The notes under the pieces were generated by a model. It did no database searches and was not told where the DNA came from. It saw only the letters and a program-made list of their open reading frames with translations. Source: Thiogranum sp. (lineage in GTDB: Bacteria; Pseudomonadota; Gammaproteobacteria; DSM-19610). Taken from it: a stretch of DNA of 64,000 nucleotides. The position numbers were made by a program, and so were the translations under genes. Positions 26,819 to 35,594 of the stretch are shown piece by piece; position 1 is the stretch's first letter, and each line of letters begins with the position of its first letter. The DNA lies in the NCBI GenBank assembly GCA_024102665.1, contig JAGFJP010000103.1:85195-149194 (forward strand). The letters are read 5' to 3'.

Positions 26819-27598
26819 TTAATTTGCCGTTTTTGCTCCGGAAAACAAAGAATAGAAGTTTGTTGTCGTTCGATCAGCCAGCAGCTCCAGCGCTTCAGCG
26901 CGCAATTCGGCAATGTACTCTGCGACAAAGCGGACATACGCCGGGCGGTTGGGCTTGCCGCGCTTGGGTACCGGCGCAAGATAGGGCGAGTCCGTCTCCA
27001 CCAGCATAAAATCCCCGGGAACTTTGCGCGCGACAGCTTTCAAATCCGTGGCATTTTTAAAGGTGACGATGCCTGAAAAAGAAATGCGGAAGTTCATGTC
27101 CATCGCCGCTTGCGCCATGTCCCAGTCCTCCGTGAAGCAGTGCATCACACCACCGACGTCTTCGGCCATTTCTTCCCTGAGAATCTTCAGAGTGTCCTGC
27201 TTTGCCCCGCGGGTATGAACGATCAAAGGTTTATTGATGGCGCGGGCCGCACGGATATGACGGCGAAATCGCTCACGCTGCCATTCCGTATCACCCTCGG
27301 TTCTGAAGTAATCCAGCCCGGTCTCGCCTATGGCGACAACTCGCGGATGATTTGCCAACGTTACCAGCCGCTCCTCATCAGGCTCTTCAACATCCGTTCC
27401 GTCAGGATGGACCCCCACTGATGCTGATACCTGCTGGAAAGGTTCTATCAGCTTCATCATGGCCGGAAAACGTTCCATGCTGACCGAAGCGCACAGCATG
27501 TGCTCGACGCCACGGTCGCTTGCTTCATCGAGCACCTCGGCCAGCGAGGTGTCTGTCAGATCTAGCATATCGAGATGACAATGAGAGTCGACCAGCAT
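26819..27598 (-). CDS. TatD-family metal-dependent hydrolase
   Basis: TIM-barrel amidohydrolase of the TatD DNase family, 259 residues. Metal ligands are visible in DSHCHLD (residues 4-10), GETGLDY, LIVHTRGA, GVMHCFTED and VETDSPYLAPVP. TatD proteins are 3'-5' exonucleases or DNA/RNA repair nucleases in the cytoplasm. The position after holB and the type IV pilus PilZ gene is the common gammaproteobacterial order (this copy is often called YcfH). A ribosome site AGGT lies eight bases before the ATG. An inverted repeat CCTGTA/TACAGG (27608-27633) lies in its leader. Confidence 0.93.
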   Translation of the reverse strand: MLVDSHCHLDMLDLTDTSLAEVLDEASDRGVEHMLCASVSMERFPAMMKLIEPFQQVSASVGVHPDGTDVEEPDEERLVTLANHPRVVAIGETGLDYFRTEGDTEWQRERFRRHIRAARAINKPLIVHTRGAKQDTLKILREEMAEDVGGVMHCFTEDWDMAQAAMDMNFRISFSGIVTFKNATDLKAVARKVPGDFMLVETDSPYLAPVPKRGKPNRPAYVRFVAEYIAELRAEALELLADRTTTNFYSLFSGAKTAN

Positions 27599-27716
27599 GA
27601 TTGATTACCTGTACTTGATCAGAGCGATACAGGCCCGGAGCCCGGGACTGGTCCTCTAACACGCTGACCCGGAGGAGAAGATCCGCAGCGCGTTACAGGG
27701 TCGTCCGTAGAAACAA

Positions 27717-28076
27717 TTACATGGTATGCGTGGGCCGATCCGCTGTCAGAGCCCCAGCGAGATAGGTTTCGATCTTTTTCTGCGCAGCTCCCCCATCCTT
27801 GTCACTGAACTGCACACCGATACCGGCGGCACGCGCGCCCTGGGCGCCTTTCGGTGTGATCCAGATTATCTTCCCGGCGACAGGAATTTTCTCCGGTTCA
27901 TCCATCAACGTCAGCAACATGAAAACTTCGTCACCGAGTTGATAATTCTTGTTCGTCGGGATAAAAAGTCCGCCATTCTTCACGAAAGGCATGTACGCTG
28001 CGTACAAGGCGCTTTTATCCTTAATGGTCAGTGACAGAATACCCTGTCGGGCTGCTCCACCTGGTTTCATTGCCAT
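27717..28076 (-). CDS. pilZ: PilZ-type protein of the type IV pilus system
   Basis: 119-residue PilZ orthologue of the kind found after holB in Pseudomonas and Xanthomonas, where it is needed for type IV pilus assembly. The sequence shows ILSLTIKDKSALYAAYMPFV, NGGLFIPTN and ARAAGIGVQF. It lacks the arginine-rich c-di-GMP motif of ordinary PilZ domains, as is known for this orthologue, which works through partner proteins rather than by binding the nucleotide. Its start lies 12 bases after the holB stop. Confidence 0.88.
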   Translation of the reverse strand: MAMKPGGAARQGILSLTIKDKSALYAAYMPFVKNGGLFIPTNKNYQLGDEVFMLLTLMDEPEKIPVAGKIIWITPKGAQGARAAGIGVQFSDKDGGAAQKKIETYLAGALTADRPTHTM

Positions 28077-28088
28077 GAAATGCTCTAC

Positions 28089-29084
28089 CTAATACCTGCC
28101 GTGTTTCGCTACCTGGCGACGTTTCGTGCGATCTACCCAACTTATCAGCAGATCCTCCATGATCAGCTGGCGATTCAGGCCGGAGCCTGTGCTACGCAGC
28201 GCACCGGATATTTTATCCATCAATTCGAACAGTTGCCGACAGTCTACAGTTTCCAGGATTTGCCGCAACTCCTGCGCCACCGGAGGTTCAACCCCATGTT
28301 GCGCGGCGAGTTTCCAGCGAATCGCATTCTGCAGCCAGGCATGCCACCACTCCAGCGACTGGCGCTCCTGATTTTCCGTCCAGTCGCGGGCTGTCTGGAC
28401 AGGATCCAGCTTGCCCGTACCCAGTGCCGCAAGCTCTGCTAGCCGTCGGTCGCGCAGATCGTTGCCGCCAGCCAGCGCCAGTTCCAGGGCTTTTAACGGC
28501 GCCCCGTGCGCCAGCTGTAAGCACCTTGCCGCCATTTCTGCATTCACTCCATGTGACAACAACCAACGCTCGGCAACGGTTTTCTCCGGAGTCTTGACCT
28601 GTATCCGCTGGCACCTGCTGCGGATCGTCGCCGGCAGGCGCCCCGGCGCCGCAGTCAGAAGCATCAACAGCGTTCTATCCGTGGGCTCTTCGAGCGTTTT
28701 CAGAAGACTGTTGGCAGCGTTGACATTCATGGCGTCTGCCGGCTGAATAATTGCGATCTTGTAACGACCCGCGTGGCTGGTCATACCCAGACCGGTGCAC
28801 AGGTCGCGAATCTGGTCCACCTTGATGGCTTTCCCGGTTTCATCGGGACCGAGCATGAGCAGATCCGGATGGCTGCCGGCATCCAGCCAGCCACACGCCG
28901 GACAACGGCCGCAACGATCGCCGTTCGCTACGGGATTCTCGCATAACAGGGAAAAGGCGAGCCGCTCGGCCAGTTGCTGTTTGCCGACACCCTCGGCGCC
29001 GCTGATCAGTAAAGCGTGCGGCAAACGACCCTGCAGCCGTGTCTGGTCAAGGCGTAGCCATTGCGGTTCAAGCCACTCGAGCAC
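28089..29084 (-). CDS. holB: DNA polymerase III subunit delta'
   Basis: Clamp-loader subunit of the replicative polymerase, 331 residues. It has the modified P-loop LISGAEGVGKQQLAERLA, the zinc-finger cysteines CENPVANGDRCGRCPAC, the sensor region NAANSLLKTLEEPTDRTLLML and an SRC-like motif TIRSRCQRI. The start is GTG at 29084, preceded by GAGG nine bases upstream. It sits between tmk and pilZ, the standard order. Confidence 0.95.
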   Translation of the reverse strand: MLEWLEPQWLRLDQTRLQGRLPHALLISGAEGVGKQQLAERLAFSLLCENPVANGDRCGRCPACGWLDAGSHPDLLMLGPDETGKAIKVDQIRDLCTGLGMTSHAGRYKIAIIQPADAMNVNAANSLLKTLEEPTDRTLLMLLTAAPGRLPATIRSRCQRIQVKTPEKTVAERWLLSHGVNAEMAARCLQLAHGAPLKALELALAGGNDLRDRRLAELAALGTGKLDPVQTARDWTENQERQSLEWWHAWLQNAIRWKLAAQHGVEPPVAQELRQILETVDCRQLFELMDKISGALRSTGSGLNRQLIMEDLLISWVDRTKRRQVAKHGRY

Positions 29085-29106
29085 AGGGGATTACCTCACT
29101 GGTCCT

Positions 29107-29760
29107 TTAATCTCCGCATCCGGCTATCATGAGCAACTCGCCAATAATGGTGTCAAGCTGCTGCTGGACCTGGATGAGGTCCTGCCCGGCATCCACGGTT
29201 CTGAAGCGTGCCGGGTCGTGTTTTGCCCGGTCGAGATATGCGTTCCGAACCCGCTCGAAAAAAGCTGTCTGTTCGCGCTCGAAACGATCGAGGTCCCCTC
29301 GAGCCCCCGCGCGTTGCAAACCAATCTCGACAGGCAGGTCGAACAGTATCGTCAGGTCCGGTTGAAAACCGCGTTGCGCCCACTGTTCCAGCACTTCAAT
29401 CCGGCGCGGATCGACGCCGCGTCCGCCGCCCTGGTAAGCATAGGTCGCATCGGTGAACCTGTCACAGATTACCCAGGTGCCCTGCTCCAGCGCCGGCATG
29501 ATGAGCTGATGAATATGCTGAGCTCTGGCCGCGAACATCAGCAGCATCTCCGCGTCGTCGCTCATCGCCGTATTATCCGGATCCAGCAGCAACCCGCGGA
29601 TTTTCTCGCCCAGCAAAGTCCCTCCCGGTTCGCGCGTAACGAGCAATTCGATGCCCGCGCGCTCCAGGGCGTTACGCAGATATTCCAGGTTGGTGGATTT
29701 TCCCGCGCCTTCGCCGCCTTCCAGCGTGATGAACCGGCCTTTGCCTGTCGTTTCTCTCAT
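29107..29760 (-). CDS. tmk: Thymidylate kinase
   Basis: Phosphorylates dTMP to dTDP. From the ATG at 29760 the product is 217 residues: P-loop FITLEGGEGAGKST, the DR motif VICDRFTDATYAYQGGGRG and a lid region rich in arginines. A GTG at 29817 would add 19 residues and has a better ribosome site (GAGGA nine bases upstream), so the start is not settled; the shorter form matches the family, which begins just before the P-loop strand. It follows mltG by 24 bases if the longer start is used. Confidence 0.94.
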   Translation of the reverse strand: MRETTGKGRFITLEGGEGAGKSTNLEYLRNALERAGIELLVTREPGGTLLGEKIRGLLLDPDNTAMSDDAEMLLMFAARAQHIHQLIMPALEQGTWVICDRFTDATYAYQGGGRGVDPRRIEVLEQWAQRGFQPDLTILFDLPVEIGLQRAGARGDLDRFEREQTAFFERVRNAYLDRAKHDPARFRTVDAGQDLIQVQQQLDTIIGELLMIAGCGD

Positions 29761-29841
29761 GCAATCACGCCCGGCGAGCCGCACAGCCTCGCCGTCTTTT
29801 GATGGTCGCAGTTGCACCCTTGCATTTCCTCTATCCGCAAC

Positions 29842-30891
29842 CTACCGCTTCCTCTGGTAGCGATCAACCGCTCTGTTGTGTTCCGCGAGGGTTTGCGAGA
29901 AATGATGGGTGCCATCTCCGCGTGATACGAAGTAGAGTGCCCCGGCGGGCGCGGGATGCAGCACAGCGAGAATCGCTTCCTTGCCAGGCATGGCGATAGG
30001 CGTTGGCGGCAGACCAAAGCGTGTATAAGTGTTATACGGAGTGTCGGTGCGCAGATCGCGATACCGGATATCGCCGTCATAGCTGTCTCCAATGCCGTAG
30101 ATTACAGTCGGATCGGTTTGCAGTTTCATCCCCTTCCTGAGACGTTGCACAAACACCGACGCTATGAGCGCGCGTTCCTCGGGAACTCCGGTTTCCTTTT
30201 CCACAATCGAGGCAAGAATCAGCGCCTCGTAGGGCGAATCCAGAGGCAGGCCCTCATCGCGCTCGAGCCAGGCCTGGTGCAGAAAGTTTTCCATATCCAG
30301 GTAAGCGCGCCGCAGAAACGCAACATCGCTCGTTCCACGCGGGAAATGATAAGTCTCAGGCAAAAACCGCCCTTCCGGATGCAGACCGGGATACCCCAGC
30401 GCATCCATTACCTCTGCAGCATCAGTACTCACCAGTTCACGTTCCAGTACTGAATCCTCGCTGATGCGCTTCATCATTTCCCTGAAGGTTTCGCCTTCGA
30501 CCAGCGTAATGCTGTGTTGAACCACCTTGCCATCGGTGAGTTGTTGCAACAGCTGGCCCGGCGTGATTCCTGCCCGCAGCCTGTATTCGCCGGCCTGTAT
30601 GCGGGAATCCAGGCGCAGATATCTGCCCAGCACCACGAGATAGGTCGGGTGTTCCAGCATTTGTCGCTGCTGCAGTTCCGCAGCGATGGATCGCAATGAA
30701 CTGCCTGGCTTGACGAGCAGTTGCGTACCGTTCTCGGGCACCGGAAGCGGGTTCTGCCGGAAAGCCTGGAAGTCCATCAGCAACCAGGCCCCTGCGAAAC
30801 TTGCCAGTACAACCAGCAGGCCTGCAACGCGGAAAACGATATCCGCTGTTGTGCGCTGTCGAATTGCGGGTTCTTTCACGATGAGTACCAA
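29842..30891 (-). CDS. mltG: Endolytic murein transglycosylase MltG
   Basis: Inner-membrane lytic transglycosylase that cuts nascent peptidoglycan strands and sets glycan length. The 349-residue protein has one N-terminal membrane helix (VAGLLVVLASFAGAWLLM), a LysM-like region and the YceG domain with the catalytic-glutamate segment ILASIVEKETGVPEERALIASVF and QTDPTVIYGIG. The start appears to be TTG at 30891; a GTG four codons later is an alternative. It overlaps pabC by 16 bases, the usual pabC-mltG-tmk arrangement. Confidence 0.94.
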   Translation of the reverse strand: MVLIVKEPAIRQRTTADIVFRVAGLLVVLASFAGAWLLMDFQAFRQNPLPVPENGTQLLVKPGSSLRSIAAELQQRQMLEHPTYLVVLGRYLRLDSRIQAGEYRLRAGITPGQLLQQLTDGKVVQHSITLVEGETFREMMKRISEDSVLERELVSTDAAEVMDALGYPGLHPEGRFLPETYHFPRGTSDVAFLRRAYLDMENFLHQAWLERDEGLPLDSPYEALILASIVEKETGVPEERALIASVFVQRLRKGMKLQTDPTVIYGIGDSYDGDIRYRDLRTDTPYNTYTRFGLPPTPIAMPGKEAILAVLHPAPAGALYFVSRGDGTHHFSQTLAEHNRAVDRYQRKR

Positions 30892-31730
30892 TTGCTTTGT
30901 TCAGAATTCCCGGCGAGCGCGCACAGCCCCGGCAACGCCCGCACAGTTTCACCGATGTCAAACTTCCCGATTCCGTCAATCAAGGTAACGGGCCAGATCC
31001 CGATCAGACTGTTGCAGACAAACACTTCGTCAGCGGTTCGCACATCATCCAGCGTCAATGCCCGGATTTCGCAAGGCATTCCCTGCTGTGCCGCGCAATC
31101 CAGAATAACAGATCGCATTACGCCTGCAACGCCGCATTGCGATAGATCGGGGGTGAGCAACCCTTTGCCACGCACCAGAAAAACATTGCTCATTGTGCCT
31201 TCCACCACCCGGCCATCGCAATCCAGCATCAGGCCCTCGCTAATTCCCGGATCATCCCATTCGGCACGCGCCACAATCTGCTCAAGACGATTCAGATGCT
31301 TGATACCCGCGAGCGCGGGCTGATGAGCGAGACGGGTGTTGCAGATCATTACCCGGACACCGGTGTCGATGACACCTGCAGGCCGTTGCGGCAATGATGA
31401 CAGGGACAGTATCCGGGTTGCCGGTTGCCCGGGTTCGGCACGATAACCGCGAGCGCCGCTACCACGGCTGACAATGACTTTCAGCACCGCCGCGTCGTGC
31501 TGCGCAACCAGATCCGCGATCTCCCGCTGCAGGGTGTCCCAGGGCACGGCCAGGATTCCCAGACGCCGGCAGCCAGCCCTCAGCCGCGCCAAGTGGCGCG
31601 GCAGGTGCACAGCTCTGCCCTGTTGAACCCGGATCGTCTCGAACAGCCCGTCACCGTACTGAACGGCCCTGTCCGCAACTGCGATATGCGCCTGCGCGAC
31701 ACCGTTGACCCAGACACCCGCGCCCGTCAT
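30876..31730 (-). CDS. pabC: Aminodeoxychorismate lyase
   Basis: PLP enzyme (fold type IV, class IV aminotransferase family) releasing pyruvate from 4-amino-4-deoxychorismate to give p-aminobenzoate for folate. The 284-residue protein shows the early arginine segment GLFETIRVQQGRAVHL, the PLP lysine in LAGIKHLNRLEQIVARAEW and GVMRSVILD. It overlaps pabB by 4 bases and mltG by 16, so the three are translationally linked. Confidence 0.93.
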   Translation of the reverse strand: MTGAGVWVNGVAQAHIAVADRAVQYGDGLFETIRVQQGRAVHLPRHLARLRAGCRRLGILAVPWDTLQREIADLVAQHDAAVLKVIVSRGSGARGYRAEPGQPATRILSLSSLPQRPAGVIDTGVRVMICNTRLAHQPALAGIKHLNRLEQIVARAEWDDPGISEGLMLDCDGRVVEGTMSNVFLVRGKGLLTPDLSQCGVAGVMRSVILDCAAQQGMPCEIRALTLDDVRTADEVFVCNSLIGIWPVTLIDGIGKFDIGETVRALPGLCALAGNSEQSNWYSS

Positions 31731-33049
31731 TCTGCGACCGCCTGCAGAGCTGCGAGCATTCCTCGCGCCTTGAATCGCGTTTCCTCGAGTTCGTGGCCCG
31801 GTATCGAATCCGCAACAATGCCGGCACCGGCCCGGAAGCTGAGCAGATCGTCACTGCGCACCATGGTGCGAATCAGAATATTGAGATCCATACTGCCATC
31901 GTGGTTGAGATAACCCATGGCACCGGTATAGGCGCCGCGCCCCGCTCCCTCAAGTTCGGCTATGATTTCCATACACCGTACCTTCGGACAACCGGTGATG
32001 GTACCTCCCGGGAAAACAGCGCGAATAATGTCGCCGGGTGTAATACCGGGCCGTCGTCTGGCGCATACATTGGAGACGATATGGTGCACCGTCGCATACG
32101 ACTCCAGAACCATCAGTTCGCTCACCCTAACCGTGCCCGGAACGGCGATTCGTCCGAGATCATTGCGCTCCAGGTCAATCAGCATGATGTGTTCGGCGCG
32201 TTCCTTCGGATGGCCGAGCAACTCCCTGGAGAATGCCATGTCGTCGTTGCCTGCAAAACCTCTAGGTCGGGTGCCGGCGATCGGGCGTGTCTGCAGAACA
32301 TCGCCTCTGGCCTCGATCAGGCGCTCGGGCGAGGAACACAGAACAGCGTTGTCACCCCAGGTTGCAAGGCCGCTGAACGGTCCGGGGTTTGCCTTGCGCA
32401 GGCGTCGATACAAAGCCGCGCTGGCAACGCCCCCGGGCCAGTCGGTTTGCCACCGGCGTGACAGGTTAACCTGAAAGACATCACCTTCCCTGATGTAGTC
32501 CAGCACCTTTTCGACTGCATCCAGGTACGGTTGCGGAGGGTCTTCCCTCACCGAAAAGTCGAAGCGCCAGTTGTCGTTATTGCTCGCAGTCGTTTCACCG
32601 ATATCGGCAAGGATCGCGCGCAGCAGCGTCTCCTGCTCGGAAACAATCCAGCGGGCCTGTGTATGGCGATCATAGATGACCGCCGCCGGAAATCGCGTGG
32701 CACAGGCCAGCGGAAGTTGCGATGCATCCCGGGGCAGATCGAGCCGCGGTTCGATCTGCCCCGCCAGTTCGTAGCCGAGGTAAAGAAACCAGCCACCATG
32801 AAAGGGCAGGTGCGGAACGCCGGTGTCCGGCCTCGCTTCCGCCTTCCATGCTTCGTCCAGAGCAGACAGAAAATCGAAGGTCTCGAGTGCCGGCAATTCA
32901 ATGGATATTCCGGGAAACGCGAACAGAATATCGTAGCGCCCTTGCGGGCCAATCGCCGAACTCTCCAGCAGGTGCGGATAACGCCGAGGCGAGCGCTCGT
33001 GCAGATCAAGCAGGTCGAATGCGGTATCGAAGGCTACCTGGTGAATCAC
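31727..33049 (-). CDS. pabB: Aminodeoxychorismate synthase component I (PabB-like)
   Basis: Chorismate-binding enzyme that, with a glutaminase subunit (PabA, not in the window), aminates chorismate at C4. 440 residues, start GTG at 33049. The C-terminal motif FPGGTITGCPKVRCMEI is of the PabB kind. The segment around residue 258, however, reads TRPIAGTRPRG: an alanine stands where characterised PabB enzymes carry the catalytic lysine (PIKGT), and PIAGT is the form found in anthranilate synthase TrpE. Adjacency to pabC argues for folate synthesis all the same. Confidence 0.87.
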   Translation of the reverse strand: MIHQVAFDTAFDLLDLHERSPRRYPHLLESSAIGPQGRYDILFAFPGISIELPALETFDFLSALDEAWKAEARPDTGVPHLPFHGGWFLYLGYELAGQIEPRLDLPRDASQLPLACATRFPAAVIYDRHTQARWIVSEQETLLRAILADIGETTASNNDNWRFDFSVREDPPQPYLDAVEKVLDYIREGDVFQVNLSRRWQTDWPGGVASAALYRRLRKANPGPFSGLATWGDNAVLCSSPERLIEARGDVLQTRPIAGTRPRGFAGNDDMAFSRELLGHPKERAEHIMLIDLERNDLGRIAVPGTVRVSELMVLESYATVHHIVSNVCARRRPGITPGDIIRAVFPGGTITGCPKVRCMEIIAELEGAGRGAYTGAMGYLNHDGSMDLNILIRTMVRSDDLLSFRAGAGIVADSIPGHELEETRFKARGMLAALQAVAE

Positions 33050-33059
33050 CGGGATCAGA

Positions 33060-34301
33060 CTAGTCCGGTTTTTTCAGTACTATTGTGCCGTTGGTTCCGC
33101 CGAACCCGAATGAGTTGGAGATCGCTATGTTGATCTTCATGTCGCGGGCTTGATTGGGCACGAAGTCCAGATCACATTCCGGATCACGGGTAAACTGATT
33201 GATTGTCGGCGGCGCGACCTGATCGCGAATCGCAAGGACCGTGAATATCGCTTCGACGCCGCCCGCGGCGCCCAGCAGGTGTCCCGTCATCGATTTCGTC
33301 GAACTGACAGCGGTCTTCCAGGCATGATCGCCCAGCGCGCTTTTGATCGCGTTCACTTCCGCGGGATCGCCTGCGGGCGTGGATGTGCCGTGCGCGTTGA
33401 TGTAGTCGACCTGATCGGGATTGACGCCGGCATCCCTCAGCGCATTGCGCATGCAGCGCGCCGCACCTTCACCGCTCCGGGAAGGCTGCGTCATGTGATA
33501 GGCATCGCCGCTCATGCCATAACCTACTAGCTCGGCATAAATATTTGCGCCGCGCGACCGGGCGTGCTCATATTCCTCGAGCACCATGACGCCGGCACCG
33601 TCGCTCAGCACAAAGCCGTCGCGATCCAGGTCCCAGGGCCGGCTGGCAAGTTCCGGTGCGTCATTGCGTGTGGACAACGCCTTCGCCGCGGCAAAACCGC
33701 CCAGCCCGAGATGTGTCGTTGCCATTTCGGCCCCTCCCGCCACCATGACGTCAGCGTCACCATAGGCGATGATGCGGGCTGCCTCCCCGATACTGTGTGT
33801 TCCCGTGGTGCATGCCGTCACCATCGCTATGTTAGGTCCCTTGAGGCCATACATTATGGAGAGATTGCCCGAGATCATATTGATGATGTTGGATGGCACG
33901 AAGAACGGCGAGATTTTTCTGGGACCGCCTTTCAGAAAGGCATCGTAGTTTCGCTCGATCCCGGGAAGACCGCCGATACCCGATCCAATCGAAACGCCGA
34001 TGCGTTCAGCGTTTTGCTCTGTGACCTCAAGGCCGGCGTCACTGATCGCCTGGACTCCCGCTGCAATGCCGTAATGGATAAAGGTATCCATCTTCTTGGC
34101 ATCTTTCCGCGGCACGTATTGCGCGACATCAAAGCCTTCGATGGTGCCGCCAAAGCGGACCGCGAAATCGGACACGTCAAACGTCGTTATCGGGCGGATG
34201 CCGCTTTTGCCCGCCAGGATGCTGGCCCAGGCTTGCGTGATGGTATTTCCGACTGGACTGATGATACCCAGGCCAGTGACCACGACTTTACGGTTTGACA
34301 A
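33060..34301 (-). CDS. fabF: 3-oxoacyl-ACP synthase II
   Basis: Elongating condensing enzyme of type II fatty acid synthesis, 413 residues. The Cys-His-His triad lies in [25 protein letters not shown] and [13 protein letters not shown], with the Gly-rich end [10 protein letters not shown]. The start is TTG at 34301, supported by GGAG nine bases upstream. It lies 103 bases downstream of acpP, a gap that holds a strong hairpin (34379-34394). Confidence 0.96.
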   Translation of the reverse strand: MSNRKVVVTGLGIISPVGNTITQAWASILAGKSGIRPITTFDVSDFAVRFGGTIEGFDVAQYVPRKDAKKMDTFIHYGIAAGVQAISDAGLEVTEQNAERIGVSIGSGIGGLPGIERNYDAFLKGGPRKISPFFVPSNIINMISGNLSIMYGLKGPNIAMVTACTTGTHSIGEAARIIAYGDADVMVAGGAEMATTHLGLGGFAAAKALSTRNDAPELASRPWDLDRDGFVLSDGAGVMVLEEYEHARSRGANIYAELVGYGMSGDAYHMTQPSRSGEGAARCMRNALRDAGVNPDQVDYINAHGTSTPAGDPAEVNAIKSALGDHAWKTAVSSTKSMTGHLLGAAGGVEAIFTVLAIRDQVAPPTINQFTRDPECDLDFVPNQARDMKINIAISNSFGFGGTNGTIVLKKPD

Positions 34302-34378
34302 AGAACAGTGCTCCGGAGATTTGGATTACGCTGAACAGAAATGCAAGCCAGGGCGCCGACGACATTGCATGACGCCAG

Positions 34379-34394
34379 CACCCCGACCGGGGTG
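34379..34394 (-). other. GC hairpin between acpP and fabF
   Basis: CACCCC (34379-34384) and GGGGTG (34389-34394) pair perfectly around a four-base loop. No T-run follows on the minus strand. It may act as an attenuator or RNA-stability element letting acpP be expressed above fabF. Confidence 0.4.
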
Positions 34395-34404
34395 GAACTG
34401 GAAA

Positions 34405-34641
34405 CTAACCGAGGTGTGCCTGGACGTAGTCAATCGCTTGCTGGACGGTGGTGATCTTTTCCGCCTCTTCGTCCGGAATCTCGCATTCGAATTCCTCCTC
34501 GAGTGCCATGACCAGTTCAACGGTATCGAGAGAATCCGCGCCCAGGTCATCAACAAAAGATGCCTCGTTGGTGACAGAATCTTCGCTGACATCCAATTGC
34601 TCGACGACAATCTTTTTGACGCGTTCTTCAACATTACTCAT
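34405..34641 (-). CDS. acpP: Acyl carrier protein
   Basis: Small acidic carrier of growing acyl chains, 78 residues. The phosphopantetheine serine is Ser37 in [17 protein letters not shown]. Length, acidity and position between fabG and fabF are those of AcpP. AGGA lies about ten bases before the ATG. A 202-base gap upstream holds its own promoter candidate and two inverted repeats, so it can be transcribed independently of the upstream fab genes. Confidence 0.97.
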   Translation of the reverse strand: MSNVEERVKKIVVEQLDVSEDSVTNEASFVDDLGADSLDTVELVMALEEEFECEIPDEEAEKITTVQQAIDYVQAHLG

Positions 34642-34666
34642 CGCGGAAAAGTCCTCAGTAAATAGT

Positions 34667-34721
34667 ATGATCAGTCATCATGCTGCGCGCGTATTTTAGT
34701 GAAAAGCGCACTACCAATCCA
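34667..34721 (-). promoter_or_regulatory. acpP promoter region with two inverted repeats
   Basis: On the minus strand a -10 box TAAAAT (34693-34698) has a weak -35 TGGATT (34716-34721) at 17 bases. The repeat TAGTG/CACTA (34697-34713) overlaps the spacer, and ATGAT/ATCAT (34667-34681) lies in the leader. Either could be an operator. Further upstream, GCGCC-TGAA-GGCGC (34766-34779) is a hairpin after fabG. Confidence 0.4.
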
Positions 34722-34843
34722 GTCATCAACGCAGCTCGTGGAAATACGCCATATTCCGGCACAATGCGCCTGAAGGCGCGCAAACTAACAGAATGTTTCT
34801 TTCATGTAAACAGGTAATTATCTAATTCTCTTGAGTAAACGTC

Positions 34844-35590
34844 TTATCCGCCCATGAACATGCCGCCATTCACGTGCAGGGTTTCACCGGTGATATAGGC
34901 AGCCGCGGGCGAAGCGAGAAAATTCACGGCAGCCGCGATATCGTCGACGTTGCCGAGGCGCGCCAGCGGCACCTGACCGATCAGCGCCTCGCGCTGTTCT
35001 TCGGGCAAAGCGCGGGTCATATCGGTATCGATAAAGCCGGGCGCTACGGCATTAACCGTAATCCCGCGCGATCCCACTTCGCGCGCCAGCGATTTGGTGA
35101 AGCCGATCAAACCGGCTTTGGCCGCAGCATAATTAGCCTGTCCGGGATTCCCGGTCGCACCCACTACGGAACCGATGCTGATGATGCGTCCGCGTCTGGC
35201 TTTCATCATCCCCCGCAAACACGCCTTGCTGAGCCTGAACACCGACCCGAGATTGGTGTCGATGACGGCGCCCCACTCCTCGTCCTTCATTCGCATCAGC
35301 AGATTGTCACGGGTAATCCCGGCGTTATTGACCAGGATGGTCGGGGTGCCGAAGGCGTCCTTGATCCGCGCCATCACGGCGTCGATGGATTCCGCTTGGG
35401 TGACATCCAGAACCAGCCCTAGCCCCTCGATGCCTTTATCCTGAAACAGTGTCTGGATCGCCTGCGCGCCTTGTTCCGATGTCGCCGTGCCGATGACCTT
35501 CGCGCCGGATGCGCCGAGGCTCAGCGCGATGGCTTGCCCTATGCCTCTGCTGGCGCCCGTGACCAGTGCAATTTCGCCGGATAATTCCAT
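34844..35590 (-). CDS. fabG: 3-oxoacyl-ACP reductase
   Basis: NADPH-dependent short-chain dehydrogenase of fatty acid synthesis, 248 residues from the ATG at 35590, which has GGGGGAG upstream. Motifs: cofactor loop TGASRGIGQAIA, NNAGITRDNLLMRM, catalytic Ser in SIGSVVGATG and Tyr/Lys in YAAAKAG. The first ATG of the open frame (35674) lies inside fabD and is not needed. Four bases separate it from the fabD stop. Confidence 0.96.
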   Translation of the reverse strand: MELSGEIALVTGASRGIGQAIALSLGASGAKVIGTATSEQGAQAIQTLFQDKGIEGLGLVLDVTQAESIDAVMARIKDAFGTPTILVNNAGITRDNLLMRMKDEEWGAVIDTNLGSVFRLSKACLRGMMKARRGRIISIGSVVGATGNPGQANYAAAKAGLIGFTKSLAREVGSRGITVNAVAPGFIDTDMTRALPEEQREALIGQVPLARLGNVDDIAAAVNFLASPAAAYITGETLHVNGGMFMGG

Positions 35591-35594
35591 GCTC

